Assembly (NCBI GenBank): GCA_902573325.1
Contig: CACGJH010000004.1
Span: 1-49,284 of the forward strand
Direction of reading: 5' to 3'
DNA length: 49,284 nt
DNA from: an uncultured Alphaproteobacteria bacterium
Lineage (GTDB): Bacteria; Pseudomonadota; Alphaproteobacteria; HIMB59; GCA-002718135
Positions 9,295-18,243 of this stretch are shown in pieces. Every line of letters starts with the position of its first letter. Positions within the stretch are counted from its first letter, which is position 1. The position numbers and the translations under genes are program-made. Below the pieces are notes generated by a model. It was not told the origin of the DNA. It saw nothing but the letters and a program-made list of their open reading frames with translations, and searched no databases.

Positions 9295-10064
9295 TAATTA
9301 ACTATGCCACCATCAATTACATAATTTTGTGCGGTACAACCAGAACTTTGATCTGATGCAAAAAACAAAACTGGCTTTGATATATCTTCGGGCATAAGCA
9401 TTCTCTTAATACATTGTCTCTCAAGTTGAGTTTTTTTAATTTCTGGAGTAAGCCATAATTTTTTTTGCCTCTCCGTAATGATCCAGCCAGGAACAATACA
9501 ATTTACTCTGATGTTATAGACACCTAAATCTCTTGCTAAAGTTCTTGTTAAACCCATAATAGCAGATTTTGCAGTGGTATATCCAGGCATACCGCCTTGA
9601 GAAATCATCCATGAAAAACTACCTATATTTACAACAGAACCTTTGCCTAAATCCTTCATGTCTTTATAGACAGCTTGAGTTGCAAAAAAATAATGTCTTA
9701 AATTAATATTCATTCTATCATCCCAATATTCAGGGGTGACACTATCTAGATCATGTCTCTCATCATTTGCTGCATTATTTACCAGAATTGAAATTGGCCC
9801 AATTTCTTTTTTTACGTGTTCTAATGAACTTTTAAGTTGTTCTATATTTTTTAAATCACATTTTACAAATAGACTATCAATATCATATTTGTTTTTAATT
9901 TTTTTTGATAACTCGTTACCTAACTCATCATTTATATCTAAAAATGCAACTTTTGATTTTTGAGAAGCAAATTGCTCGACAATACTTTCCCCAATTCCTG
10001 AGGCACCCCCTGTAATAAGCACTACTCTATCTTTTAGTGATGGATAAGTTGCGATTTCGTTCAT
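9294..10064 (-). CDS. SDR, D-xylose 1-dehydrogenase-like sugar dehydrogenase
   Basis: Predicted NAD(P)-dependent oxidation of an aldose at C1 to the lactone. The 256-residue protein shows TGGASGIGES near residue 18, ILVNNAANDERHDLD, NLRHYFFATQAV, YTTAKSAIMG (Tyr-x-x-x-Lys) and CIVPGWIITERQ. As I recall the Caulobacter XylB sequence, the NDxRHxL, NLRH and VPGxxxTxRQ stretches and the YPSLK start are shared with it. It is first in a four-gene operon and lies 28 bp from a divergent altronate dehydratase-type gene, which would suit a non-phosphorylating sugar-acid route. The sugar could equally be galactose, arabinose or fucose. Confidence 0.82.
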   Translation of the reverse strand: MNEIATYPSLKDRVVLITGGASGIGESIVEQFASQKSKVAFLDINDELGNELSKKIKNKYDIDSLFVKCDLKNIEQLKSSLEHVKKEIGPISILVNNAANDERHDLDSVTPEYWDDRMNINLRHYFFATQAVYKDMKDLGKGSVVNIGSFSWMISQGGMPGYTTAKSAIMGLTRTLARDLGVYNIRVNCIVPGWIITERQKKLWLTPEIKKTQLERQCIKRMLMPEDISKPVLFFASDQSSGCTAQNYVIDGGIVN

Positions 10065-10092
10065 GATTATTTATGATATATTAATCTAAGTT

Positions 10093-11595
10093 ATGTTTAA
10101 CATAATCAAATTAAATGAAAAAGATAATATTGGAATTGCTCCAATGGATATTCCTCAGAATATTAATATAAATTATGGAATTAAATCTATAAATAATATT
10201 CCTTATGGCCATAAAATTTCTTTAAAAAAAATTAAAAGTGGTGATTTTATTTTTAAGTATGGTCAGATAATAGGAATCTCTAATAAAAATATAGAACCTG
10301 GTGAACATGTACATTCCCATAATATGGGATACAGTGAATTCAAAAGAGAATATATCCGTAAAGATATTAGAAATGATATTAATAAAAGTGAAAAAACAGA
10401 ATACTTTAAAGGCTTTAAAAGGAATAATGGATCATCAGGTACTAGGAATTATATAGGTTTAATTAGTACAGTTAATTGTTCAGCAACAGTTGTTAAAAAA
10501 ATATCTGATAAAATAAATAATTATTTAAAAAATAATAATTTTAATAACATTGATGGGGCAGTTTGTTTAAAACATTCATCAGGTTGTGGGATGAATACTT
10601 CTGGATATGCCATGAATGTATTTAACAGAACTATTGAAGGTTTTAAAATTCATCCTAATTTTGGAAAAGTTTTTGTTATTGGACTTGGATGCGAATGTGC
10701 CCAAATAAGTTTGTACAACAATGATCAGGAAAAAAGAAATATTGAATATTTGAATATTCAAGATGAAGGTGGAACAAATGAAATAATAACGAAAGTAACT
10801 TCAAAAATTATTAATCAACTAAATGAAATTAATAGTATTTCTAGAACAAATATACCCATTTCAGAACTAACAATTGCTTTGCAATGTGGTGGTTCAGATT
10901 CGTATTCTGGGATAACTGCAAATCCTGCACTAGGCTTTGCTTCAGATATGATTATTGATCATGGTGGAACAACATTACTTTCAGAGACTCCAGAAATATA
11001 TGGAGCAGAACATTTATTATTTGAAAAATCATCAAACGAAAAAAATATAGAAAAACTAAATAAACAAATTGAATGGTGGAAAAAATATGTTGCTAGCAAC
11101 GATAGCACATTAGATAATAATCCAAGTCCTGGTAATAAAAAAGGAGGTTTAACTACAATTCTGGAAAAATCATTAGGCGCAGTATCCAAAGCTGGAAATA
11201 GAAAGATGGTTGATGTTCTCGATTATGCTGAACAGGTAAAAACAAAAGGTTTTAACTTTATGAATTCTCCAGGTTATGATCCTGTATCTGTAACTGGGCA
11301 AGTTGCTTCTGGCGCTAATGTTATTTGTTTTACTACTGGTCGAGGTTCGTGCTTTGGATTTAAACCCACTCCGAGTATTAAAATAGCAACAAATACAAAT
11401 ATGTATAATAAACTTAGTGAAGATATGGACATCAATGCAGGTACTATTATGGATAACGTTGCAAGCGTTAATGAAGTTGGCAAAAAAATATTTGATAAAA
11501 TAATTTCAGTTGCATCTGGTGAAAAATCAAAGAGTGAAATAAATGATTATGGTGATGATGAATTTAATCCTTGGATAATTGGAGCAACGCTATAA
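10093..11595 (+). CDS. uxaA: UxaA-family hydro-lyase (altronate/galactarate dehydratase type)
   Basis: Dehydrates a sugar acid, typically altronate, to the 2-keto-3-deoxy acid. The 500-residue protein is full length for the fused form: an N-terminal SAF-like domain (residues 1-95, ending GEHVHSHNM) and a catalytic part beginning GSSGTRNYIGLISTVNCSA. Conserved cysteines that probably bind iron lie in HSSGCGMNT, LGCECAQ and CGGSDSYSGITANPALG. It faces a sugar 1-dehydrogenase-like SDR and two Gfo/Idh/MocA genes, so it probably acts on the acid they produce. It ends 2 nt before the stop of the convergent iron alcohol dehydrogenase gene. The exact sugar acid is uncertain. Confidence 0.85.
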   Translation: MFNIIKLNEKDNIGIAPMDIPQNININYGIKSINNIPYGHKISLKKIKSGDFIFKYGQIIGISNKNIEPGEHVHSHNMGYSEFKREYIRKDIRNDINKSEKTEYFKGFKRNNGSSGTRNYIGLISTVNCSATVVKKISDKINNYLKNNNFNNIDGAVCLKHSSGCGMNTSGYAMNVFNRTIEGFKIHPNFGKVFVIGLGCECAQISLYNNDQEKRNIEYLNIQDEGGTNEIITKVTSKIINQLNEINSISRTNIPISELTIALQCGGSDSYSGITANPALGFASDMIIDHGGTTLLSETPEIYGAEHLLFEKSSNEKNIEKLNKQIEWWKKYVASNDSTLDNNPSPGNKKGGLTTILEKSLGAVSKAGNRKMVDVLDYAEQVKTKGFNFMNSPGYDPVSVTGQVASGANVICFTTGRGSCFGFKPTPSIKIATNTNMYNKLSEDMDINAGTIMDNVASVNEVGKKIFDKIISVASGEKSKSEINDYGDDEFNPWIIGATL

Positions 11596-11597
11596 AT

Positions 11598-12746
11598 TTA
11601 TAAATCACCTTTAAAGGCGTTAATATACATTTTTAAAAAATCTTCTGCATTAACTGGTATAGGATTTGTACTTGTGGAAGGATCATTAAAAGCCATTAAA
11701 CTCATTTTTTCTAAATTTTTGTCATCATCAATTATTTCACTTAAAGTATGAGGAATATTTAAATTAGATCTAAGCTCTAAAATCCAATCCATAAAATTGT
11801 TAAATGTTGCTGATTTTAAATTTATATATCTTGAAATATCTATAATTTTTTCTTCAATACCTTTTTTATTATATTGTAAAACATATGGCATAAATACTGC
11901 ATTGGTTAATCCATGATGTGTATTATAAATTGCACCAACAGGATGACTTAAAGAATGGATAGCACCTAAACCTTTTTGGAAAGCTATTGAGCCCATAGAT
12001 GAAGATGCTAGCATATGCGATCTAGCTTCTAAGTTTGATCCATTATTAAAAGCATGAACAAGATTATTTTTTACTAATCTAATACCCTCTAATGCAATAC
12101 CTTGAGAATAAGGATGGAAAATATTAGACAAATATGCTTCTAAGCAATGAGCTAGTGCATCCATTCCTGTAAAGGCTGTTAAATTTGCAGGAAGTGGAAT
12201 TGTCAAATTTGGATCAAGGATAACAATTGATGGAAGCATTTTTGGATGGAAAATTATTTTTTTTTCTTGTGTTTTTTCATTAGTAAAGACTGATGCTCTC
12301 CCAGTTTCAGAGCCAGTACCAGCTGTAGTTGGTAAAGCAATTATTGGAAAAATTGAATCTGCATTAGCTCTAGTCCACCAGTCACCAATATCTTCAAAAT
12401 CCCAGATTGGTCTTTCTTGCTTGGCCATGAATGCAATTGCCTTTCCTGTATCCATACCCGAGCCTCCACCAACAGCTATTACTCCATCATGTTTATTTTC
12501 ATTAAATGCTTTAACACCATCTTCAACATTCTTACCTGTAGGATTTGATTTAACATCACTATAAACAATTGCCTGTTTATCTAAACAATCATTTAACTTA
12601 TTAATAATGTTTGTTTTTAAAATTCCATTATCAGTAATAATTAATGGTTTTTGAATATTTAATTCTTCACAGGCTTTTTGTATTTCTTTTATTCTATCAA
12701 CACCAAACCAGATTGTAGTAGGATAATTCCAATTAATATTTTCCAT
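11598..12746 (-). CDS. Iron-containing (group III) alcohol dehydrogenase
   Basis: NAD(P)-dependent interconversion of an alcohol and aldehyde. The 382-residue protein has the nucleotide motif GGGSGMDTGKA near residue 94, PTTAGTGSE, and metal ligands in GMDALAHCLEAY and GAIHSLSHPVGAIYNTHHG. Length is typical. It is third in a tightly spaced minus-strand run after a gamma-glutamyl-amine synthetase-like gene and an aldehyde dehydrogenase (4 nt gap). That order suggests it oxidises the hydroxyl of a gamma-glutamylated amino alcohol, or a short hydroxy-acid such as 4-hydroxybutyrate; both are inferences. Confidence 0.88.
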   Translation of the reverse strand: MENINWNYPTTIWFGVDRIKEIQKACEELNIQKPLIITDNGILKTNIINKLNDCLDKQAIVYSDVKSNPTGKNVEDGVKAFNENKHDGVIAVGGGSGMDTGKAIAFMAKQERPIWDFEDIGDWWTRANADSIFPIIALPTTAGTGSETGRASVFTNEKTQEKKIIFHPKMLPSIVILDPNLTIPLPANLTAFTGMDALAHCLEAYLSNIFHPYSQGIALEGIRLVKNNLVHAFNNGSNLEARSHMLASSSMGSIAFQKGLGAIHSLSHPVGAIYNTHHGLTNAVFMPYVLQYNKKGIEEKIIDISRYINLKSATFNNFMDWILELRSNLNIPHTLSEIIDDDKNLEKMSLMAFNDPSTSTNPIPVNAEDFLKMYINAFKGDL

Positions 12747-12750
12747 AATC

Positions 12751-14127
12751 TTAAATATTTCTTATATGATAGCTTTTTGCTCTTGTTAAATGATCAAATC
12801 CTAGAACAGATAGAGTAACGCCAATTCCAGTATCTTTTACACCGGTCCATGCTAAGCCGGGATCTAAGTAATCACATCTATTCATAAAAAAAGTTCCTGT
12901 CTCAACATTTTTTCCAAAATTTTCTGCAAAAGACTTATCATTTGTCCAAATACTTGCTGTTAACCCATAAGAACTATCATTTATTAGAGATAAAGCTTCA
13001 TTTTCATTTTCTACTTTCATTATTCCAACTGAAGGACCAAATATTTCTTCCATCATATATTTCATCGAATGATCGACATTAATGAGTGCACTTGGGCTTA
13101 CATAACAATTATTACCATCATCTAAATTAAATTTTTTGTTATCTATAATATTTTTTCCACCTTGACTAATTGCGTTGTTAACTTCAGATCTAATATAATT
13201 TGCAGCAGATTGCTTCACTACTGGACCTAAATTTGTCTCCATCTCTAGTGGATTTCCTAAAATATATTTCTCAGTTACATCTTTAAATTTTTCTACAAAT
13301 GTATTGTATATTTTTTTATCAACATAAATTCTTTCAATACCACAACAAGATTGACCAGAATTGAAGTATGATCCATCAACTAAATTTTCAACAGCATGAT
13401 CTAAGTCACAATCAGCTCTAACATAAGCAGGATCTTTTCCACCTAACTCTAGACCGACTCCAATAAATCTAGTGCCTATAGATTTTTTTATTTGTTTTCC
13501 GCCACTTACAGAACCTGTAAATAAAACATGATTAATTCTTGAATCTGAAATTATTCTTGATGTTTGATTATGATCTAAATGTAAATACTGAAAAATATTT
13601 TTTGGTAATGAAGATTGTGTAGCTGCCTCATATAATTCTTCAGCACAGAGTGGAGTTTGAGAAGAATGTTTTAATATAACTGCATTACCTGCAAGTAAAC
13701 TTGGTACAATTGAATTAACAGAAGTGTTGAAAGGGTAATTCCATGGTGCAATTACAAATATAGTCCCTAGTGGTTCTTTATTTATATAATTATCAAATTC
13801 ATCATTTTTAATTGATACAACTCTTGATAGTGCTCTATCAGCATTTTCAATCATATAACGAGCTCTTTCTTCAAAACCTCGCATCTCTCCTGGGCACTGT
13901 GCTATAGGTCTTCCTATTTGCTTACATAAATTACTAGAAACATCCTTATTTTTTAAAAATATTTCTACAAAATTTAAAACTGACTTTTTTCTTTCTTCTA
14001 GAGATATATTCTTCCAATGCTCTCTTACAGCATAGGAATTACTGAGACTTTTTTCAATATCTTCTTCTGTTGCATATTCTCTTTTAACTAAGACGGAGTT
14101 GTCTATTGGAGTAATAGTCTCAAACAT
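12751..14127 (-). CDS. NAD(P)-dependent aldehyde dehydrogenase
   Basis: Oxidises an aldehyde to the acid. The 458-residue protein shows the cofactor segment IAPWNYPFNTSVNSIVPSLL, the glycine motif FTGSVSGGK, the general-base Glu in LELGGKDPAYV, and the nucleophile Cys in FNSGQSCCGIERIYV. It starts soon after the glutamine synthetase-like gene (9 nt) and ends 4 nt before the iron alcohol dehydrogenase, so all three appear to form one operon. The most economical role is oxidation of a gamma-glutamyl-aminoaldehyde made by the neighbouring alcohol dehydrogenase or by an amine oxidase. It is slightly shorter than the usual 470-490 residues at the N-terminus. Confidence 0.87.
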   Translation of the reverse strand: MFETITPIDNSVLVKREYATEEDIEKSLSNSYAVREHWKNISLEERKKSVLNFVEIFLKNKDVSSNLCKQIGRPIAQCPGEMRGFEERARYMIENADRALSRVVSIKNDEFDNYINKEPLGTIFVIAPWNYPFNTSVNSIVPSLLAGNAVILKHSSQTPLCAEELYEAATQSSLPKNIFQYLHLDHNQTSRIISDSRINHVLFTGSVSGGKQIKKSIGTRFIGVGLELGGKDPAYVRADCDLDHAVENLVDGSYFNSGQSCCGIERIYVDKKIYNTFVEKFKDVTEKYILGNPLEMETNLGPVVKQSAANYIRSEVNNAISQGGKNIIDNKKFNLDDGNNCYVSPSALINVDHSMKYMMEEIFGPSVGIMKVENENEALSLINDSSYGLTASIWTNDKSFAENFGKNVETGTFFMNRCDYLDPGLAWTGVKDTGIGVTLSVLGFDHLTRAKSYHIRNI

Positions 14128-14136
14128 TTAGTAAAA

Positions 14137-15495
14137 TTAGCCTCGTTCGAAATATCTTCGTAATTGCCAATCATTAACTGAACCATCATAATCTTTTTGC
14201 TCCCATTCGGCAGCATGGATATAATGATCAAGTACATCTTGTGGAAATATCTCTTTTAAAAATTTAGATTTTTTAGCAAGTTGGATAGCTTCGTTAAGTG
14301 TTTTAGGAACTTCATTTACTTTTTTCTCATAAATATTTCCTGAATAAGGTTTATCTAATTTAAGTTTATTTTTAATACCGTATAAACCAGCACCAACTAA
14401 AGCTGCAAAAGAAAGATAAGGATTCACATCCGCTCCTGGGACTCGACATTCAATTCTTATGGATGATCCATGACCAGCTAGTCTAAACCCAGCAGTACGA
14501 TTATCAATGCCCCAAACAGATTTTGTAGGAGCAAATGATCCATCTTGAAATCTTTTATAAGAATTAATATTTGGCGCTAAAAAAATTGAAATATCTGGTA
14601 ATAATTTAATTTGTCCCGCAAGATAACTTTTAAAAATATCAGACATTCCATATTTATCCTTAGAGTTATAAAAAATATTTTTCTTTGTTTTCTTATCGAA
14701 TAAAGAGTTATGAATATGACATGAACTTCCACAAACTTCTTTGTTATATTTAGCCATAAAGGTTACAGCTTTGTTATGTTTATAAGCAATTTCTTTTGTC
14801 GCATTTTTAATTAAAATATGATTGTCAGCCATGTTTAATGCATCGGAAAAAACAACATTGATTTCTTCTTGTCCTGGAGCTGCTTCACCCTTTGAACATT
14901 CTACATAAATTCCACTATCTAGAAGAGAATTCCTTAACTCCTGCATCACATCCTCTTCTTTCGTAGTTTGGAAAATCATATAGTCTTCAATATACCAAGA
15001 AGACTCTTTAAGTTTTGTATAATTATTATTATGAATTTCTTCATAAGTTTGATTAAAAAGAAAAAATTCTAATTCTGAACCAACCATTGATTGAAATCCC
15101 ATTTTGTCGGCCTTAGCTAAAACATCTTTTAATATCTGTCTTGTTGAATGAATAAGTGGTTTTTTTCCTGAATGGTCTAAACAATCACATATTACTATAG
15201 CTGTTTTATTTAACCAATTTGCTATCTTTATCGTTTTGAGATCTGGAATTACAGTCATATCTCCATAACCCGTTTCCCATGAAGAAGATTTATATCCTGG
15301 TACAGTAAACATATCCATATCAACGGTATAGAGATAATCGCACATATGCGTTTCTTTATAAACATAATCAATAAAAGCTTTTCCGGTAACTCTTTTACCA
15401 TTTAGTCTACCTTGCATATCTGATACGCAAACTAAAACTGTATCTATTTCTTTTTTTGTTATTAGTTTTTTTAACTGATTAAATGTAATACTCAT
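14137..15495 (-). CDS. Glutamine synthetase-family gamma-glutamyl-amine ligase (PuuA-like)
   Basis: Predicted ATP-dependent attachment of glutamate to an amine, the first step of the gamma-glutamylated polyamine pathway. The 452-residue protein has the GS catalytic barrel: GSELEFFLF (metal Glu), QEEINVVF, SCHIHNSLF, and ECRVPGADVNPYLS near the C-terminus. The N-terminal part (VCVSDMQGRLNGKRV) is the beta-grasp style of PuuA and GlnA3-like enzymes rather than of GlnA. It heads an operon with aldehyde and alcohol dehydrogenases and lies near a polyamine ABC importer. Substrate may be putrescine, spermidine, or an amino alcohol such as ethanolamine. Confidence 0.83.
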   Translation of the reverse strand: MSITFNQLKKLITKKEIDTVLVCVSDMQGRLNGKRVTGKAFIDYVYKETHMCDYLYTVDMDMFTVPGYKSSSWETGYGDMTVIPDLKTIKIANWLNKTAIVICDCLDHSGKKPLIHSTRQILKDVLAKADKMGFQSMVGSELEFFLFNQTYEEIHNNNYTKLKESSWYIEDYMIFQTTKEEDVMQELRNSLLDSGIYVECSKGEAAPGQEEINVVFSDALNMADNHILIKNATKEIAYKHNKAVTFMAKYNKEVCGSSCHIHNSLFDKKTKKNIFYNSKDKYGMSDIFKSYLAGQIKLLPDISIFLAPNINSYKRFQDGSFAPTKSVWGIDNRTAGFRLAGHGSSIRIECRVPGADVNPYLSFAALVGAGLYGIKNKLKLDKPYSGNIYEKKVNEVPKTLNEAIQLAKKSKFLKEIFPQDVLDHYIHAAEWEQKDYDGSVNDWQLRRYFERG

Positions 15496-15515
15496 GTTTC
15501 TTAAAATTAAATTTG

Positions 15516-15540
15516 TATCATTTTCATATCCTAAATGATA
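15516..15540. promoter_or_regulatory. Inverted repeat in divergent intergenic region (operator candidate)
   Basis: TATCATTT at 15516-15523 is the exact reverse complement of AAATGATA at 15533-15540, with a 9-nt spacer. It lies between the divergent PuuA-like gene and the aldehyde dehydrogenase gene (84 bp apart), where a regulator could control both. In such AT-rich DNA an 8-bp arm could arise by chance. Confidence 0.35.
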
Positions 15541-15579
15541 AAGAATGAAACAAAAATAATTGATTAAAAAACGCAGAAA

Positions 15580-17013
15580 ATGGAAAAATATAAGAATTTT
15601 ATAAATAATAAATGGATTGAAAGTGAGTCCAAAGAAACAATAAAGGTTGATGATCCTTCAAATGGTAAAATCATTGGTGAAATTTCATGTGCAAAAAAAA
15701 ATGAAGTTGATCTTGCGGTTGAAGCAGCTAAAAATTCTTATAACAGCAGAGTACTTGTAGATATGCCTTTACTTTCAAGAGCGAAACTAATGAGAAAAAT
15801 TGCAGAAGAGACAAGAAAGGTTTCAAAAGAAGGTGGTGAGCTTCTTTGTTATGAAAATGGAAAAAATATCGCTTCAGCAATTAAAGAATTCAATGATGTA
15901 GCAGATATGTTTGATTATTATGCAGGCTTAACAGATAAACTTGAGGGTAAAACAATACCTGTTGCAAAAAATGTTTTTGATTACACAGTTTTAGAACCAT
16001 TTGGTGTATCAGCACATGTTGTGCCATGGAATTTTCCATTATCAATGATTGGAAGATCACTGTCATGTTCTTTTGCTACAGGAAATTCAACAATAATAAA
16101 AACTGCAGAATTAACCCCCTTGTCAGCAACAGTTTTTGCTAAAGCAATACAAAATGCTGGAGTACCTGAAGGATTAATAAACATAATTTGTGGATATGGG
16201 AATGAAGCAGGATCTTATCTTGTAGCTCATGAAGATGTAAATCACGTAGTATTTACAGGCTCAGTTGCAACTGGAAAAAAGATACTTCATGCTTGTGCTG
16301 ACAAAGCTATACCTGCTGTAGTTGAATTAGGTGGTAAGTCAGCTGGTATAGTATACCCTGACGCAGATCTAAATGAAGTTTTAGAGAGTGCACGTTCAGG
16401 AATATTTAGTGTTGCAGGACAAATTTGTACAGCGATGTCTAGATTGGTAGTTCATAAATCAATCAAAGATGAATTAGTAGATAAGCTTGTTGATATGAGT
16501 AAATCATTAAAAATTGGACCCGGTATAGAAAAAGATACAGACCTAACTCCAGTTATATCAGAAAATCAGCTTCAAAAAGTTGAAGGTTATGCAAGATCAG
16601 GAATCCAAGAAGGAGCAGAAGCGGCATATGGAGGAAAAAGATTAGAACGTGATGGATATTTTATGGAACCAACAGTTCTAAACAATGTTAAACAAAGTAT
16701 GACTGTAGCCAGAGAAGAAATTTTTGGTCCGGTGCTCTCAGTTCTTGAATATGAAGATCAAGAAGAAGCAATTGATATTGCGAATGATACTGAGTATGGT
16801 TTAGGTGCTGGAGTTTTTACAAAAGATCTTAAAAAAGCATCTTGGACTGCAAGCAAATTAGAAGCTGGTCAAGTATATGTAAACAAATGGTTTACCGGAA
16901 ATCATGCAACTCCTTTTGGAGGTTATAAACAATCAGGATATAGCCGTGAAAAAGGAGTAGATGGACTTAAATCTTATCTTCAAGTCAAAAATGTTGGTAT
17001 TAGTTTAGGTTAA
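15580..17013 (+). CDS. NAD(P)-dependent aldehyde dehydrogenase
   Basis: Full-length (477 residues) class-1/2-type aldehyde dehydrogenase. Visible elements are VVPWNFPLSMIG (cofactor), FTGSVATGKK, the Glu in VELGGKSAGIVYPDADL, the nucleophile Cys in GQICTAMSRLVVH, and EEIFGPVLSVLEY. It diverges from the PuuA-like gene and converges with the DadA-like gene, sharing a 4-nt stop overlap. The surrounding polyamine genes suggest a gamma-glutamyl-gamma-aminobutyraldehyde (PuuC-like) or related aminoaldehyde substrate, but motifs alone do not decide. Confidence 0.86.
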   Translation: MEKYKNFINNKWIESESKETIKVDDPSNGKIIGEISCAKKNEVDLAVEAAKNSYNSRVLVDMPLLSRAKLMRKIAEETRKVSKEGGELLCYENGKNIASAIKEFNDVADMFDYYAGLTDKLEGKTIPVAKNVFDYTVLEPFGVSAHVVPWNFPLSMIGRSLSCSFATGNSTIIKTAELTPLSATVFAKAIQNAGVPEGLINIICGYGNEAGSYLVAHEDVNHVVFTGSVATGKKILHACADKAIPAVVELGGKSAGIVYPDADLNEVLESARSGIFSVAGQICTAMSRLVVHKSIKDELVDKLVDMSKSLKIGPGIEKDTDLTPVISENQLQKVEGYARSGIQEGAEAAYGGKRLERDGYFMEPTVLNNVKQSMTVAREEIFGPVLSVLEYEDQEEAIDIANDTEYGLGAGVFTKDLKKASWTASKLEAGQVYVNKWFTGNHATPFGGYKQSGYSREKGVDGLKSYLQVKNVGISLG

Positions 17014-18239
17014 AATCGACCAGGAGAATAATCACTAATGTCTATATTAGGCAGTTGATCTTTTGATAAACTATCAATAATTTTTCCCGTAACAGCTCCT
17101 AAAGTCCAGCCAATATGTTGATGTCCAAATGCATAAATGACATTATTATTTTTGCGAGACTTTCCAATAACAGGTAATGAGTCTGGTAAAGTAGGCCTTC
17201 TACCCATCCATGTTGATCTTACTTCTTTCAATAGGGGTAAAACCTTTCTTGATTGTCTTTCTATCATTTCAAGACGTTTTTTATTAGGTGGTTTATTTAA
17301 ACCTGCTATTTCAACTGTGCCAGCAGCTCTTATACCATCATGAATTTGTATTAAGTAAAATCCAGACTCAGACCAAGCAACGGGACGATTTATTAATTTC
17401 TCTTCAGTTTCAAATAAAAGGTGATACCCTCTTTCGGTATCAAGAGGGAATTTATCTCCAAGCTTATTTGCAATTTGATTAGACCAAGCACCAGCACTTA
17501 CAATTATTTTATCAAATTTAAGTTTTTTATTTTCTAAAAATAATTCTATATTTTTTTCTTTCTGTGTTAAATTTTTTATATTTTGATTTATATAAACACC
17601 ACCTAGTTCTAAAAACTTTTTAAAAATCTTAGTACTTATTGCTAATGGATTTGTTGTGTGTCTTGATCCAGTAAAGACTTGCCCAGAATAATAAACATCA
17701 GCTAAATTTGGTTCTAATTCTTTAACTTCATCTTTATTTAAATTTCTTACTTTAACGTTATTATTTTTTCTAATAATATTTGCGTATTCATAATTTTCGT
17801 AAGATTTTTTTGAATCAAAAAGATAAAGATTTTCTTCATAGCTAATATATTCTTTTACATTTACATCTTGAAAAATTTCATCGTAAGAAATTTGTGAGTG
17901 TTTCAATAGGTTGGTGAGAGAGTTTGCTATTTCATTAACTTTTTCTTTTTTACAATTTTTTAAAAAACTTATTGCCCAAGGCAAGTTCTTTAAAATATAA
18001 AAAAAATCCACTGCCAAAGGTCCATCTTTTCTTAAGAGCATTGATGGTATATCCCAAATCAAACCAGGATAATTTACAGGAACATTTGCATAGTCTGCAA
18101 AAGTACAAGCATGCCCAAAACTTGTCATTGAGCCAGGCTGTTCCCTGTCAATTAAAGTTACATTAAATCCAGATTTTTTTAAAAAATATGCGCTACATAT
18201 ACCAACTATACCAGCACCAATAACAGCAATGTTCTTCAC
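17010..18239 (-). CDS. DadA-like FAD-dependent amino acid/amine oxidoreductase
   Basis: FAD enzyme of the D-amino acid dehydrogenase/glycine oxidase group. I place the start at GTG 18239, giving VKNIAVIGAGIVGICSAYFL, an ideal dinucleotide-binding start 4 nt after the stop of the permease gene. The longer reading from 18296 would add 19 unrelated polar residues and overlap the permease by 53 nt. Other motifs are DREQPGSMTS, VSAGAWSNQ and the C-terminal GRRPTLPDSLPVIG. It is the last gene after the polyamine importer, so a role as a gamma-glutamylputrescine oxidase-like amine oxidase is possible; D-amino acid oxidation is the alternative. Confidence 0.82.
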   Translation of the reverse strand: MKNIAVIGAGIVGICSAYFLKKSGFNVTLIDREQPGSMTSFGHACTFADYANVPVNYPGLIWDIPSMLLRKDGPLAVDFFYILKNLPWAISFLKNCKKEKVNEIANSLTNLLKHSQISYDEIFQDVNVKEYISYEENLYLFDSKKSYENYEYANIIRKNNNVKVRNLNKDEVKELEPNLADVYYSGQVFTGSRHTTNPLAISTKIFKKFLELGGVYINQNIKNLTQKEKNIELFLENKKLKFDKIIVSAGAWSNQIANKLGDKFPLDTERGYHLLFETEEKLINRPVAWSESGFYLIQIHDGIRAAGTVEIAGLNKPPNKKRLEMIERQSRKVLPLLKEVRSTWMGRRPTLPDSLPVIGKSRKNNNVIYAFGHQHIGWTLGAVTGKIIDSLSKDQLPNIDISDYSPGRF

Positions 18240-18243
18240 TGTT

